Shown: positions 1 to 10,593 of the stretch, one piece after another | Layout: every line of letters starts with the position of its first letter | Numbering within the stretch: position 1 is the stretch's first letter | Assembly (NCBI RefSeq): GCF_028640845.1 | Contig: NC_080548.1 | Coordinates: 17,171,321-17,235,320, forward strand | DNA: 64,000 nt | From: Ahaetulla prasina | Lineage: Eukaryota; Chordata; Lepidosauria; Squamata; Colubridae | Direction: 5' to 3' | Translations under genes and position numbers: made by a program | Notes under the pieces: model-generated | What the model was told of the DNA's origin: nothing | Databases searched by the model: none | Seen by the model: only the letters and a program-made list of their open reading frames with translations

Positions 1-221
1 GGCACCCTGAGGAGTCCCTCTCTGTGAGAGCGCACGGGTCGGTGAGAGGTATTCGGTAGCAGTAGGTGGTCCCGTAAATAGCCCGGCCCTATGCCATGGA
101 GCGCTTTAAAGACGTTCACCAAAACCTTGAAGCGCACCCGGAAGGCCACAGGTAGCCAGTGCAGTCTGCGCAGGATAGGTGTCACGCGGGAGCCACGAGG
201 GGCTCCCTCTATCACCCGTGC

Positions 222-222
<1 letters not shown>
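1..222 (-). mobile_element. L2-like LINE 3' region, cut by window edge
   Basis: Read on the minus strand, this stretch matches the same LINE family seen on the plus strand near 25750-26000. Shared features are the GGGCCGGG segment, a 'gggaccgcctgctgctacc'-type block and a block ending in 'gagagggactcctcagggtg'. It encodes part of the C-terminal end of a reverse transcriptase polyprotein. The element runs off the left edge, so its 3' end is not visible. The family name is by motif resemblance. Confidence 0.6.

Positions 223-267
<45 letters not shown>
223..267. repeat. (ATC)n microsatellite
   Basis: About 15 uninterrupted ATC units directly abut the LINE fragment on the left. The poly-Ile, poly-His and poly-Asp reading frames here are artefacts of this repeat. 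Confidence 0.95.
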
Positions 268-794
268 TATTTTCCACTCTGTCCCCTCGGCTGTTTTGCT
301 TTGTGAACCCAGTGGCTTTAATGAAGCTGGGAGAAACTTTTGAAAACACAGCAAATGTCCCATAATGACAAATATCATGAATTTGAAAAGGTGGTTAGGA
401 TTGGAGCTGGAGGGATGGAAAAGCCAAGATGGGGAAAATAAACAAATGAAATAATTGTTTTTAAGAGGCAGCATTACAAGGGATGAATCATTAAGGGTGA
501 TAATTACCTACTGAATTAGACTCCCTGTAGATGAACACAAGTATGCACAGAATTAAATTATTTTCATCTGTTGCCTGATGTTGTTTTCCAAATGACTTTT
601 CAAAGGCAAATGTGTGATATTTTTCCTTGGGGGGGTGGTTTGGGGTTTGGGGATAGGACATTATTCTTGGATCCTAAACCTACTTTAACTTGGCAAACCT
701 GCATGCATCAAGGATCCTACTCAAAAGTGGACAATGATCAGAAAAAAGTCGGTGTTTGGGGGAAAAAATGCACCGTTGAGCTGTGATTTTCAAA
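268..794. other. No gene recognised
   Basis: This is AT-rich single-copy-looking sequence with only short open frames. I see no splice-flanked coding segment and no repeat family I can name. Confidence 0.5.
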
Positions 795-1000
795 GATGCA
801 TTGTGTAGCAGGCTCAGGAATAGTGCAGTGGCCTAGAGGTGGAGCTTTTGCCTCACAATCAGGAGGCTATGAGTTTGATCCTAGGTAGAGGCAGATATTT
901 CTCTCTCTCTGGGCACAATGAGAATATATCTGCTGAACAAAACTCTGCATTGGCGACAGGAAGAGCATCCAGCCATTAAACACTCCACTAGCTACATTCA
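795..1000 (+). mobile_element. tRNA-derived SINE
   Basis: The head carries an A-box-like segment (gtgcagtggcctagaggt, about 822-839) and a B-box-like segment (gagtttgatcct, about 870-881). The 3' part ends in 'gcgacaggaagagcatccag', a tail shared with RTE/BovB-type elements. This suggests RNA polymerase III transcription and mobilisation by an RTE LINE. Family assignment is uncertain. Confidence 0.6.
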
Positions 1001-1002
1001 GT

Positions 1003-1560
1003 TTATTTTTATTTATTTTATTTTATTTAATTAATTTTGTCATAACAATATACACAAGCATAACACAAAAGATTATATAATATATAAACATATATATGAA
1101 GAGAAACAAGGTAGTATAAGCATATATATATATATAGGGGAAGAAACAATAGGACAGAAACGGTAGACACGTTTGTGCTCTTATGCACGCCCCTTAGAGT
1201 CCTCTTACGAATGTGATGAGGTCAACAGTGGATAGATTTTGAATAAAGCTTTTGGGGTTATGAGAAGAGACCACAGAGTCAGGTAATGCATTCCAAGCTT
1301 AGATAATTCTGTTACAGAAATCATGTTTTCTGCAATCTAAACTGGAGCAGTTGACATTAAGTTTACAGTAAATCTGTTGGTCGCTCTTGTGTTATTGTAG
1401 TTGAAACTGAAGTAGTCATTGGCAGGAAGTACCGAAGTAGTCATTACAACGGATGATTCTATGAGCTAAACCCAGATCCTGTCGAAGGCAACGACAGTTG
1501 CCCAGACTCCACCCAGCAAGGGATTATGGGGTCATTAAAAGATTATGATGATGATTGTTT
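1003..1560 (-). mobile_element. L2-like LINE 3' end with TAAA tail
   Basis: On the minus strand this matches the LINE ends at 2640-2965 and 39690-40300. It has the segment coding for the last reverse-transcriptase residues, a 'ctaaggggcgtgcataagagc'-like block, AT-rich 3' UTR and a TAAA-rich tail (left end here). The coding part has decayed. Confidence 0.65.
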
Positions 1561-1640
1561 GGCAGGGTCAAGCAGCACAGAGGACAGCCCATTTTCCTCC
1601 TACTCAAAAAAAATGAAATTGTCGTGACAAACATAACAGG

Positions 1641-1912
1641 TTTGTTTTTTTTTACATTTATATCCCGCCCTTCTCCGAAGACTCAAGGCGGCTTACATTG
1701 TGTAAGGCAATAGTCTCATCCTATTTGTATATTTATATACAAAGTCAACTTATTGCCCCCCCAACAATCTCGGTCCTCATTTTACCTACCTTATAAAGGA
1801 TGGAAGGCTGAGTCAACCTTGGACCTGGTGGGGCTTGAACCTGCAGTAATTGCAGGCAGCTGGTTTTAATAACAGGCTTCTTACAGCCTGAGCCACATCG
1901 TGGCCCTAGTTG
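1641..1912 (-). mobile_element. tRNA-derived SINE with L2-like tail
   Basis: Reverse-complemented, it begins GGGCCACGATGTGGCTCAGG, like a tRNA A box, and has a B-box-like GGTTCAAGCCC. It ends in a block CTTCGGAGAAGGGCGG followed by ATATAAAT, resembling the 3' end of the L2-like LINE at 17005-17240. Copies of the same family lie at 10143-10405 and 11805-12070. Sharing the LINE 3' end suggests that LINE family mobilised it. Confidence 0.75.
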
Positions 1913-2639
1913 GGGCCAGCTCTACATTGGGCAGAATGGGTAGCTTATTTTTAGGTAGATTGAAACAACCCCCTCTCCCCACACACACTTGAACTCCCAT
2001 TTCTTATTGATTTACTTCCAGACAGAGGAGGCACTTGGTTTGAGGATGAGATGAAAATGTAACAAATAATTTATTCTTGCTATTGGTTTCCTTTTCACTT
2101 CAGGAGAAGTAAAAGGGCTTAGGGAGACTTTCTGCCGTAAGAGGCAGAATCTGTGCTATGACCTAGAGAAATTGAGGGCGCTATTTACAACCCGCAGGCA
2201 AGAAATTCGATATAAATAGCGCTCACTCGCTCGTGTGTTGCTTGCTTGCTTTTCTGGGTAAATGACAGACAGAACACCCCAAGGGGCTAAATCAAATAAA
2301 TAAACAAATGAACCATAGGTGGACCAATGCTTGAATGGAAATTTCTTTCCACATAAAGTGGGAGGATGGGATGGGGGGGGAGGCTTGCTGGAGAAACAGA
2401 AGGAAGTAAAAAAAAAAAAGAGGAAGTGATGAGAAAGGAAGAAGGGGAAAGAGGAAGGAGAAAGCAAAGGAAGGAACTACTTCCTTCTGTATTTCCGCTT
2501 TGAGATTTTGCTTTCCACTGGTGACTTCAATTCTTGTAGCTGCACGTGTCTTTAAACAGATCTTTTCAAATTCAGAGTTTTTTTCAGGCTTGGCCTCAGA
2601 TTTTCCTTCCTTAAGAGGATTCTCCTTATGATTTTATCA
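1913..2639. other. No gene recognised
   Basis: Only short and low-complexity frames occur. The longest minus frame (2156-2467) is a Ser/Phe-rich product of purine-rich DNA with no family resemblance. Confidence 0.5.
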
Positions 2640-2965
2640 AGGCCACCTTTAAGAACTGGCAATTCAGAAGGCTGGTGCATGCACTACCAGACTCTGTGGT
2701 CTCTTCCCAAAATCCCCAAAGCTTCAACCAAAAACTGTCTACTATTGACCTCACCCCATTCCTAAGTGGTCTGTAAGGGGCATGCATAAGAGCACCAACA
2801 TGCCTACCGTTCCTGTCTTAATGTTCCCTTTAATTGTATCCAATTCGTATAGTTATTACATACTTATGCTTATATATATGCTTATATATTGTATAGTTAT
2901 TTCATGCTTATGCCTACACTGTTGTGACAAATAAATAAATAAAATAAATAAATAAATAAAAATCA
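2640..2965 (+). mobile_element. L2-like LINE 3' end with AAATA tail
   Basis: It encodes the end of the reverse transcriptase (a Leu-Pro-Asp-Ser-Val-Val-Ser-Ser motif followed by Ser-Phe-Asn-Gln and Leu-Ser-Thr). A stop, the 'aaggggcatgcataagagc' block, AT-rich 3' UTR and an AAATA-rich tail follow. It is strongly 5' truncated. Confidence 0.75.
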
Positions 2966-3345
2966 CTCCTTGTTGCGCATGATGGCTCTCCAGGTGCTTC
3001 TAGAAAATTTACACATGAGATTGATGGCAATAATGTCCATTTGCTGCTGTCGTTGCTTCCCAGCAACTGGCATTCAATGGCATATTGTCTTAGAACCTAG
3101 TGACTCCATTAAGAATCCTTGATTAGTGGCTATTGATAGAGGCTGATTTTTGTCCATTGGCATATTTTTCGGCGAGAAAGAGACACAACTTTGCTTTCCT
3201 TCTCTGGAAAAAGACTAAAACGCCTCTTCATATTCAGTGGTGTGTGTTTGTTTTGTTGCTTTCATCAAAGGTTGACTCCTAACAACCACATAAACAAGTC
3301 CATGAAGTTTTCTTGACGATGTTTTTCCAGAAATAACTTCCATCA
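2966..3345. other. No gene recognised
   Basis: This spacer between two LINE fragments has no coding signal or named repeat that I can support. Confidence 0.45.
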
Positions 3346-3415
3346 GAATAGAGCTGAAAGGGATCTTGGAGATCTTCTAGTCCACCCCTAGGATCTCAAG
3401 CAGGAGATCCTATAC

Positions 3416-4037
3416 CCATGATGGTGAGCCTATGGCATGCATAGCCATATCAGTGGGCACGTGAGCTCAGCTTTAGCGCGCATGTGTATGCTGGCCAGCT
3501 AATTTTCGGGCCTTCTGGGCCCACCAGAAGTAGGGAAACAGGCTGTCTCCTGCCCCCAGAGAGCGTGGGGGGGGGGAGTGGCGTGGGGAAGGCCCGTTTT
3601 TCTCTCTCACCTGGCTCCAGGGCCTCTCTAGGAGTCTGGCCCATTTGCCAACTTTCGGCCCCACTGGAAGTTGGCAAATGGGCTGTTTTGGCATCTGGAG
3701 GCCTTTTCGCCCTCCCCAGATTCCTAGAGAGGCACTGGAGGCTGGGGACAGCAAAAAAAACAGGCCTTCCGGTCCCACTGGAAGTTGGCAAATGGGCCAT
3801 TTTTGGCCTCCGGAGGACCTCCGGGAGTGGTGGGGAAGGCCGTTTTCATCCTCTCCAGAGTCCTAGAAAGACTCTGAAGCCAGGTGAGAGAGAAAAACGG
3901 GCTTACTGGGCCATCATGTGCCAGGAGCGGGGGGAGTAGGGGTGATTATGTGTGCATGCACGGGGGTGGGGCGCATAGAATTATGGGTGTGGGCACACAC
4001 AAGTGCAAACCCCCCCCCGCCCCCCTCGTCATCACTG
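3416..4037. mobile_element. hAT-type non-autonomous element (622 bp)
   Basis: It is flanked by a perfect 8-bp duplication TCCTATAC (3408-3415 and 4038-4045). The ends are inverted: the left starts CCATGATGGTGAGCC and the right ends CATCACTG. The interior has no transposase. It lies inside a CR1 fragment. Related terminal sequences occur at 14935-15648 and 19945-20402. Confidence 0.85.
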
Positions 4038-4256
4038 TCCTATACCATTTCAGACAAATGGCTGTCCAATCTCTTCAGTCTCTAAAAACCTTCAGTGATG
4101 AAACACCAACAACTTTTGAAGGCAAAGTTGTTCCACTGGTTAATTGTCCTCACTGTTAGGAAGTTTCTCCTTAATTCTAGGTTGCTTCTCTCCTTGATTA
4201 GTTCCCATCCATTGTTTCTTGTCTTGCCTTCTGGGGCTTTGGAGAATAACTTCATC

Positions 4257-4438
4257 CAGCGGTGAAATGCACTTCCCTTCTCTACCGGTTCGGAATTGTG
4301 AGCATGTGCGCCCCTTCTGCGCATGTGCAGAGGGTCAAAAACGGGACATAATGACATCCCGGTGGGTGGGCGGAGCCTCCTGCCGCTGGTCCTACCAGTT
4401 CGCGCGAGCTGGAGAGATCTGGCCGGATTTCACCGCTG
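4257..4438. mobile_element. hAT-type MITE (182 bp)
   Basis: It begins CAGCGGTGAAATGC and ends GGATTTCACCGCTG, an inverted terminal pair. The target duplication is ACTTCATC/AGTTCATC (7 of 8). It is inserted in the same CR1 fragment as the element at 3416-4037. Confidence 0.8.
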
Positions 4439-4616
4439 AGTTCATCCCTTCTTTTCTGTGGCAGCTCCTCAAACACTGGAATGATGTTACCCCTAGTCCT
4501 TCTTTTCTCTAGACTAGCCATACCCAGTTCCTGCAACCATTCTTCATATGAGTGGTTAATATAAGAAGGCAACCTGTCATTGCCTTCTTCCTAGGGTTGA
4601 AAGAGGGACCAGGTTC

Positions 4617-4902
4617 TAGGGATGAAATCTACTTACGTTCCTTACCAGCTTGGAAGTTTAAACGCCCCACGTGCACACTTGATTTTCTCACACGCTCATG
4701 TGCTTCACATGTACATGCAGACCTTCTGCGCATGCACAGAAGGTAAAAAATGCATTACTTCCTGGTTAAAACCAAGAAGTAATGACACCTGGGAGGTGGG
4801 TGTCGCCGGTGATTCAACGATCACTACCGGATCGCTGAATCACTGGCCACGATCGCTACTAGATCGTGAGATCCGGTCAGAACCAGGAGCCTTTCACCCC
4901 TG
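4617..4902. mobile_element. hAT-type MITE, diverged ends
   Basis: It is similar to the element at 16314-16578: a 'gaaatctacttac' start, a 'ggaagtaatgacacct'-like middle and a 'ctttcacccctg' end. The flanks are CCAGGTTC/CCAGGTAC (7 of 8). The left terminus has mutated. Confidence 0.65.
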
Positions 4903-5010
4903 CCAGGTACCCTAGTTGGCTTTATGCCCAAAACAGGATTAGAACTCATGTTCTCCTGATTCCTAATCCAGGGCCTTTAACCACTATCCAAAACTAGCTC
5001 TCTCATATTT

Positions 5011-5020
5011 GCTTGTCTAT

Positions 5021-5080
<60 letters not shown>

Positions 5081-5152
5081 TTTAATTTAATTTAATTTAA
5101 TTTAATTTAATTTAATTTAATTTAATTTAATTTAATTTAATTTATTTATTTG
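5011..5152. repeat. (ATTT)n then (AATTT)n tract
   Basis: About 60 bp of ATTT units is followed by about 70 bp of AATTT units. It abuts the 3' end of a minus-strand LINE, so it is most simply that LINE's expanded TAAA tail. Confidence 0.9.
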
Positions 5153-5894
5153 TCAAACACAATAATATATATAAGTATAAGCATGAAATAACCATACGAA
5201 TTGGATACAACCAAAGGGAACATTAGGACAGGAATGGTAGGCACACTGGTGCTCTTATGCATACCCCTTATAGACCTCTTAGGAATGGGATGAGGTCAAC
5301 AGTAGATAGTCTTTGATTAAAGCTTTGGGGATTTGGGGAAGAGACCACAGAGTCAGGTAGTGCATTCCAGGCATTAACAACTCTGTTACTGAAGTCATAT
5401 TTTCTGAAATCAAGATTGGAGCAGTTCATTTTAAGTTTAAATCTATTGTGTGCTCGTGTATTGTTGTGGTTGAAGCTGAAATAGTCTTTGTCAGGAAGGA
5501 CATTGTAGCAGATGATTTTATGAGTTATACTCAGGTCATGCCGAAGGTGGCAGAGTTCTAAATTTTCTAAGCCTAGGATTTCAAGTCTGGTGGCATAAGG
5601 TATTTTGTTGTGATCAGAGGAGTGGAGAACTCTTCTTGTAAAATATTTCTGGACACGCTCAATTGTATTAATGTCCGAAATGAAGTGTGGGTTCCAGGCA
5701 GGCGAGCTGTAATCGAGAATTGGTCTAGCAAATGTTTTGTATGCTCTGGTTAGTAGTGTAATATTTCTGGAGAAGAAGCTACGCAAGATTAGGTTTACAA
5801 CTCTTAAAGCCTTTTTGGTGATGTAGTTGCAGTGGGCTTTGGCACTTAGATCATTTGATATGAAAATTCCAAGGAGGGTGTCCAATCTTGGCAA
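5153..5894 (-). mobile_element. L2-like LINE, C-terminal ORF2 fragment still open
   Basis: A 208-codon frame (5268-5894) encodes the end of a non-LTR reverse transcriptase. It includes an Ile-Leu-Asp-Tyr-Ser-Ser-Pro-Ala-Trp-Asn segment, a Glu-Arg-Val-Gln segment, and near the end Asn-Ala-Trp-Asn-Ala-Leu-Pro-Asp-Ser-Val. That is the normal layout downstream of the catalytic domain in CR1/L2-clade elements. The catalytic core and 5' part are missing. The 3' UTR and tail lie to the left, ending in the ATTT tract. Confidence 0.8.
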
Positions 5895-5993
5895 CTTTAA
5901 AACTTGTGGACTTCAACTCCCAGAATTCCTCAGCCAGCTTTGCTGGGAGTTGAAGTCCACAAGTCTTAAAGTTGCCAAGTTTGGACACCCCTG
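5878..5993. mobile_element. Fold-back (hairpin) MITE
   Basis: Two arms of about 50 bp are inverted repeats of each other: 'ggcaactttaaaacttgtgg' on the left and its near reverse complement on the right, around a short loop near 5940. The family recurs at 7779, 20915, 35547, 38945, 44245 and 56516. Confidence 0.75.
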
Positions 5994-6884
5994 GTCTATG
6001 GAGATTCTCAATAATCCAGGACATTGTTGTGGCAAAGGTGCTTTTCCTAAAGGGAACTGGAGGATTTTCTTGGTTTATTTCCTTGAAAACATTTCACTTC
6101 TTATCCAGGAAGTTTCTTCTTCGACGAAATGTTTTCAAAGAAAAAAAAAACCAAGAAAGTCCACTTGCCTCTTAGAAAAGCACTTTTTGGGACTTTCTCA
6201 CATTTGTGGATAGCCTGAAAATATCCACCGGGGAATTGTGCCTGTCCCCATCTTCCATGCCTCCCAATCTGTGAAGATGTACCTTCAGCTATCTTTGTTC
6301 CTATTTTAAGCTTCGACTGTGAAGCAAGGGAAGGGATTAAACAAGCATTTTCTATGGCTTCGGTAGCCAAAAATTGAACTACAAATATTTTTTTAAAAAA
6401 TCCATGTAAGGTCCTTCTTACTTGACTGCCTTGGAAATGCCTGTTCTTGGCCATCTGGCCAATTTTGTTCCTGGAAAACTGCCATGGGAAGGTTGTTGTT
6501 TCATGGTCAGAGCTGACAATGTTGTAGTGAACATCTGAACATATTTTAGTGCCAAAGGGGTGGGGGGGAGAGAGAGAAAAAAAAAGGGAGAGCACGGCAG
6601 ACTTCTTATTTTTAATCATGTAAACAACATTGCCCGCTCTGGATTTCTTTCCTTCCAGAACGGCATATATTAAATGGTGTTCTGGAGACATTTGTTTCCG
6701 ATAGAAGGATATGGCTAGTGGGTAAAATGCAATATAGAATAAGGTGGCTTTTAAGGTGTGCTGCACAAGAGGATGAGGATGGCAAACACAAATAAGATTG
6801 CCAGAAGAACCAACAACGAAGCCTAACTGGAGCAATATTTTAATAAGGGCACTGAAGGTTGTTAGTTCTGCTGGTAAGGACTAA
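5994..6884. other. No gene recognised
   Basis: A 244-codon minus frame (6101-6835) has no recognisable domain and low-complexity stretches, so I do not call it a gene. A small inverted pair around 'gaaaacatttc' (about 6084-6135) is present. Confidence 0.45.
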
Positions 6885-7355
6885 TATAAAATATTTACAG
6901 ATCCCTCACATCCTGGACATAAACTGTTTCAACTCCTACCCTCAAAACGACGCTATAGAGCACTGCACACTAAAACAACTAGACACAAGAAGAGTTTTTT
7001 CCCAAACGCCATCACTCTGCTAAACAAATAATTCCCGCAACACTGTCAAACTATTTACTAAATCTGCACCACTATTAATCTTCTCATCGTTCCCATCACC
7101 CATCTCCTTCCACTTATGACTGTAACTTTGTTGCTTGTATCCTTACAATTTATACTGATATTGATTGTTTCCTGATTGCTTATTTGTAGCCTATGACTAT
7201 CATTAAGTGTTGTATCATTGTTAAATTTGTACCCTATGACTATCATTAAGTGTTGTAAGTGTTGTACCTTGATGAAGGTATCTTTTCTTTTATGTACACT
7301 GAGAGCATATGCACCAAGACAAATTCCTTGTGTGTCCAATCACACTTGGCCAATA
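6885..7355 (+). mobile_element. CR1/L3-like LINE 3' end (Snake1-like)
   Basis: It carries a decayed ORF2 end followed by a 3' UTR. The UTR has a 'cctatgactatcattaagtg' duplication and a 'gagcatatgcaccaagacaa' block close to an AATAAA. It runs directly into a (TCTAT)n array. LINEs of this kind with pentanucleotide tails have been described in snakes, so the family name rests on recollection of that description. Confidence 0.6.
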
Positions 7356-7470
7356 AAAAATCTATTCTATTCTATTCTATTCTATTCTATTCTATTCTAT
7401 TCTATTCTATTCTATTCTATTCTATTCTATTCTATTCTATTCTATTCTACTCTACTCTACTCTACTCTAT
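7356..7470. repeat. (TCTAT)n microsatellite on a LINE tail
   Basis: More than 17 TCTAT units, then TCTAC variants, immediately follow the LINE 3' UTR. The position suggests the array grew from the LINE's own tail. Confidence 0.95.
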
Positions 7471-7504
7471 TATAACATTGCTAAAATGCTTTCTTGGCTG
7501 GGAT

Positions 7505-7925
7505 GTTAAAACATAGACCGTAAAATCGTAGGGATAGAAGGGACTTCAGAGGTCTCCTAGTCCAATCCTCTTCTCAAAGCAGGAGATCTTATGCTATCCC
7601 GGTCAAGTGGTTATCCAGTCTATTTTTGAAAACTTCCAGTGATGGTGCACCTGCAACTCTGGGAAACAATTATTCCAATTGGTTAATTGTTCTCATTGTC
7701 AGAAAATGTCTCCTTACTTCTAGGCTGGATCTCTGTTTAAAGAGCTTCCACCATTACTTCTTTTTGGGCCCTCTGGACCAGGGGTCTCCAACCTTGGCAA
7801 CTTTAAGACTTGTGAACTCCCAGAATTCCTCAGCCAGCAAAGCTCTAGGAATTGAAGTCCACAAGTCTTAAAGTTGCCAAGGTTGGAGACTCCATCTCTG
7901 GACAACTGGAATGTTGAGGTCTTCA
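7505..7925 (-). mobile_element. CR1 LINE 3' fragment with nested hairpin MITE
   Basis: On the minus strand it shows the CR1 ORF2 end (a decayed 'Leu-Thr-Ser-Arg' and Ile-Val-Leu-Ile-Val-Arg pattern) and 3' UTR with the 'ctcctagtccaat' block. It is interrupted at 7779-7895. Confidence 0.65.
7779..7895. mobile_element. Fold-back hAT-type MITE (117 bp)
   Basis: Long inverted arms start CAGGGGTCTCCAACCTTGGC. The target duplication CTCTGGAC is perfect (7771-7778, 7896-7903). The right terminus has mutated from the expected CCCTG. Confidence 0.8.
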
Positions 7926-8636
7926 CAATATTTAATACGGGTTAGTGTATTAAAATTTTATCCTGCCCTTTCTCCTTAAATGATGTACATCCCCCAAGTA
8001 TTCCTCTCACTACCAGCCCCATGCCCAGGAAGAAATACGATTCCGTAATTGGATGCTCATCCAACTTTTCCTCTCCTTCAAAGTGGACTTTGGAGAAATG
8101 CCAATCTAGCTAAAGGTATGTGCTTCCCTTTGCAAAAGAGGTTGATAGTGGTAGTGGTGATTATTATTATGGTTCTTCATACAGTGAGGCAGATGTTTAG
8201 ACTGGACATGGCATTTTTATCCACCTATCGACTTCTACCAAGGACGTGGGGCAGGCAGATGTTCTTGTTTGATGGTCTTAATGGTATCATCACAGGATAT
8301 AAGCTGTTCCGATTAAAGCTACCCTTTGCATTATTATTACTGTTATCAAAGAGCAGAGAAGGTACAGCTGGGGTATGCATGGACTAACGTTAAAATGTCT
8401 AATGTTAATTTCTAATTAATTTTCTTATTAATCTTTTTAATGACTAACATTAAGACCTTCCATCTCTGCAGAATGGAAAAGAAAAATGATCTTAAGTAAC
8501 TCAGTTACTTAGCAAGTTTATTATAATATGGACATAGACTAAGCACACATAAGTTAAAAAATACCTTACGCTGCATCCAGTTAAAAAAGAGAACAGCCAT
8601 AACCACAATCCTCCTCCCGCTCTCCCTCCCCCCTCC
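7926..8636. other. No gene recognised
   Basis: No coding signal or repeat family is identified. There is one small ATT-rich patch near 8160. Confidence 0.45.
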
Positions 8637-8725
8637 TCCTCTCCTCTCCTCCTCCTCCTCCTCCTCCTCCTCCTCTTCTTCTTCACCACCACCACCACCT
8701 CCTCCTCCTCCTCCTCCCCCTCCTC
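8637..8725. repeat. (TCC)n/(TTC)n/(CCA)n tract
   Basis: A trinucleotide-rich polypyrimidine run gives poly-Glu, poly-Gly and poly-Arg frames on the minus strand. These are not genes. Confidence 0.9.
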
Positions 8726-8904
8726 CATTGTCTATCCACTGCAGGATGAAGGCCTCTTCCACATGTTTCTAACCTATACGGTCCCGAACTTTCTTTTGCC
8801 AATTGGGCCCGCAATACTTACTGATGTCATCTATCCATCTTGGCTTAGGTCTCTTTCGTGGATGTTTTTTATAAAGTGGGTTCCATTCTATGACTGCCAT
8901 CAGT

Positions 8905-9240
8905 TCTTGCTATGTGGGCAGCATGACTCAATGCCAAAGGCGCACGGAATGCTGTTCCCTTCCCACCAAAGGTGGTCCCTATTTTTCTACTTGCATTTTT
9001 TATGTGCTTTCGAACTGCTAGGTAGGCAGAAGCTGGGACAAGTAACGGGAGCTCACCCTGTTACGCAGCACTAGGAATTCGAACCACTGAACTGCCGATG
9101 TTTAGTTATGCCGGCCACATGACCACGGAGATGTCTTTGGACAGTGCTGGCTCTTTGGCTTTGAAACGGAGTTGAGCACCGCCCCCTAGATTTGGGAACG
9201 TCTAGCACGTATGTGCAAGGGGAACCTTTACCTTTACCTT
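8905..9240 (+). mobile_element. Sauria-SINE-like element with inverted 5' half
   Basis: The part from about 8905 to 9098 reads as the minus-strand 5' half, with a B-box complement 'attcgaaccac' near 9075. The part from about 9099 to 9240 reads as the plus-strand 3' half, with 'ccggccacatgaccacgg' and an end in ACCTTT repeats. Intact relatives are at 53797-54150 and 63567-63925. Confidence 0.75.
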
Positions 9241-10142
9241 ACATGCTACAAAGGCAGGTCCTTGCAGTAGCAACATAGAAGACCATTGTATGTCAAGGAG
9301 TTTAATAATTTTTTAAAAATTTCTCCTACATATGAAGAAAAGATTAGAAGTTTAGGGTCATTCTAAGCTAAGCTGATTAGGTTTTTCTCTTGTTTACTGA
9401 ATAAAGGAAAGGAAAAGAAACCTTCACGTACCTGCAAATTTATGAAAGTCTTAGCCTTTCAGTTCCCATCCCAGATTCATATACCACCCAGTTAAGGTCA
9501 GGTGTTGCAGTTCCTATTACAATAGTATTTTTTTTCTTTATTACAGTCATAGACCAGAGACCAAAACAAATAAAAACACCATGAATATCCAGTTAAAAAT
9601 GCTAGAATAAAATAATAAATAACAGAAAAAAATCTATATTAAAATCCAGTCTGTCAATTGCACATGGCCTAACCATACTAAAATAACAACCCATAAACTG
9701 TGTAGCCCATAACCAGTTTAATACTAAAAGAGATTGGACTGTTGTGGCAACCTAACAACTCTAAGTTGTTACGTTAAGAGTTGCTTAACTCTTCCCTCCA
9801 ACTCTGCCCTCTCTTCTCCTGCAGGTGCCAGGTTTTGACAAAGATCTTGTGGTTGTTGTTTGTGAGTAGCTTTTGCACAGAACCTAACACTGGACCCTGT
9901 AGAAATTAGCCATCATTGGGGTGTTTCTGCTCTTGTTATAATAAAGGAGTTCCTGATGGCTTGTAAGACATGTGGATATCATTTTGCTTGGTATGTATGC
10001 TTTTTATGTTACTGCTTTTATATCTGTTTCCTTGAGCCAACAATAAATGCATTTATACAAAATATGTAAACATTTCATTGATTATTACATATAATATTGC
10101 CTATAGAATATAAAATACCAAACAGAATACATGCTGGATTTT
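9241..10142. other. No gene recognised
   Basis: AT-rich sequence without long open frames. I name no repeat here. Confidence 0.45.
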
Positions 10143-10405
10143 TTTTTCTTTTTCATTTATATCCCGCCCTTCTCCGAAGACTCAGGGCGGCTTACATTGT
10201 GTAAGGCAATAGTCTCATTCTATTTGTATATTTATATACAAAGTCAACTTATTGCCCCCCCAACAATCTGGGTCCTCATTTTACCTACCTTATAAAGGAT
10301 GGAAGGCTAAGTCAACCTTGGGCCTGGTGGGACTAGAACCTGCAGTAATTGCAGGCAGCTGTGTTTAATAACAGGCTTCTTACAGCCTGAGCCACACCGC
10401 GGAAA
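10143..10405 (-). mobile_element. tRNA-derived SINE with L2-like tail
   Basis: Same family as 1641-1912. Reading the minus strand there is a tRNA-like head near 10400, a B-box-like segment near 10335, and a tail block CTCCGAAGACTC complement near 10175 before poly-A. Confidence 0.75.
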
Positions 10406-10593
10406 TAGAGGCACATTGTTGAAAACACTGTAGAATAGAGATATAGAACATATATTTAATATTTTATTTAATATTACATATAATATTTAATATAGATTAT
10501 AGAATACCATATAAAATACATGCTGAAAATGGAGGCACATTGCTGGGAACAGTCTATAGATATATCCTCTGATTCAGTCAAAATTAGCATGTG

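Larger units (their letters stand above)
3346..4600 (-). mobile_element. CR1 LINE 3' fragment split by two hAT-type insertions
   Basis: On the minus strand the flanks read as the C-terminal end of CR1 ORF2 (Arg-Arg-Asn-Phe-Leu-Thr-Val-Arg-Thr-Ile-Asn, then Trp-Asn) and the CR1 3' UTR. The pieces are 3346-3415, 4046-4256 and 4439-4600. The intervening DNA consists of two insertions with 8-bp target duplications, so the CR1 copy is older than both. Confidence 0.8.

Noticed and set aside
6101..6835. 244-residue minus frame
   Set aside because: No recognisable domain and low-complexity stretches; no splice or conservation evidence available. Kept as unassigned.
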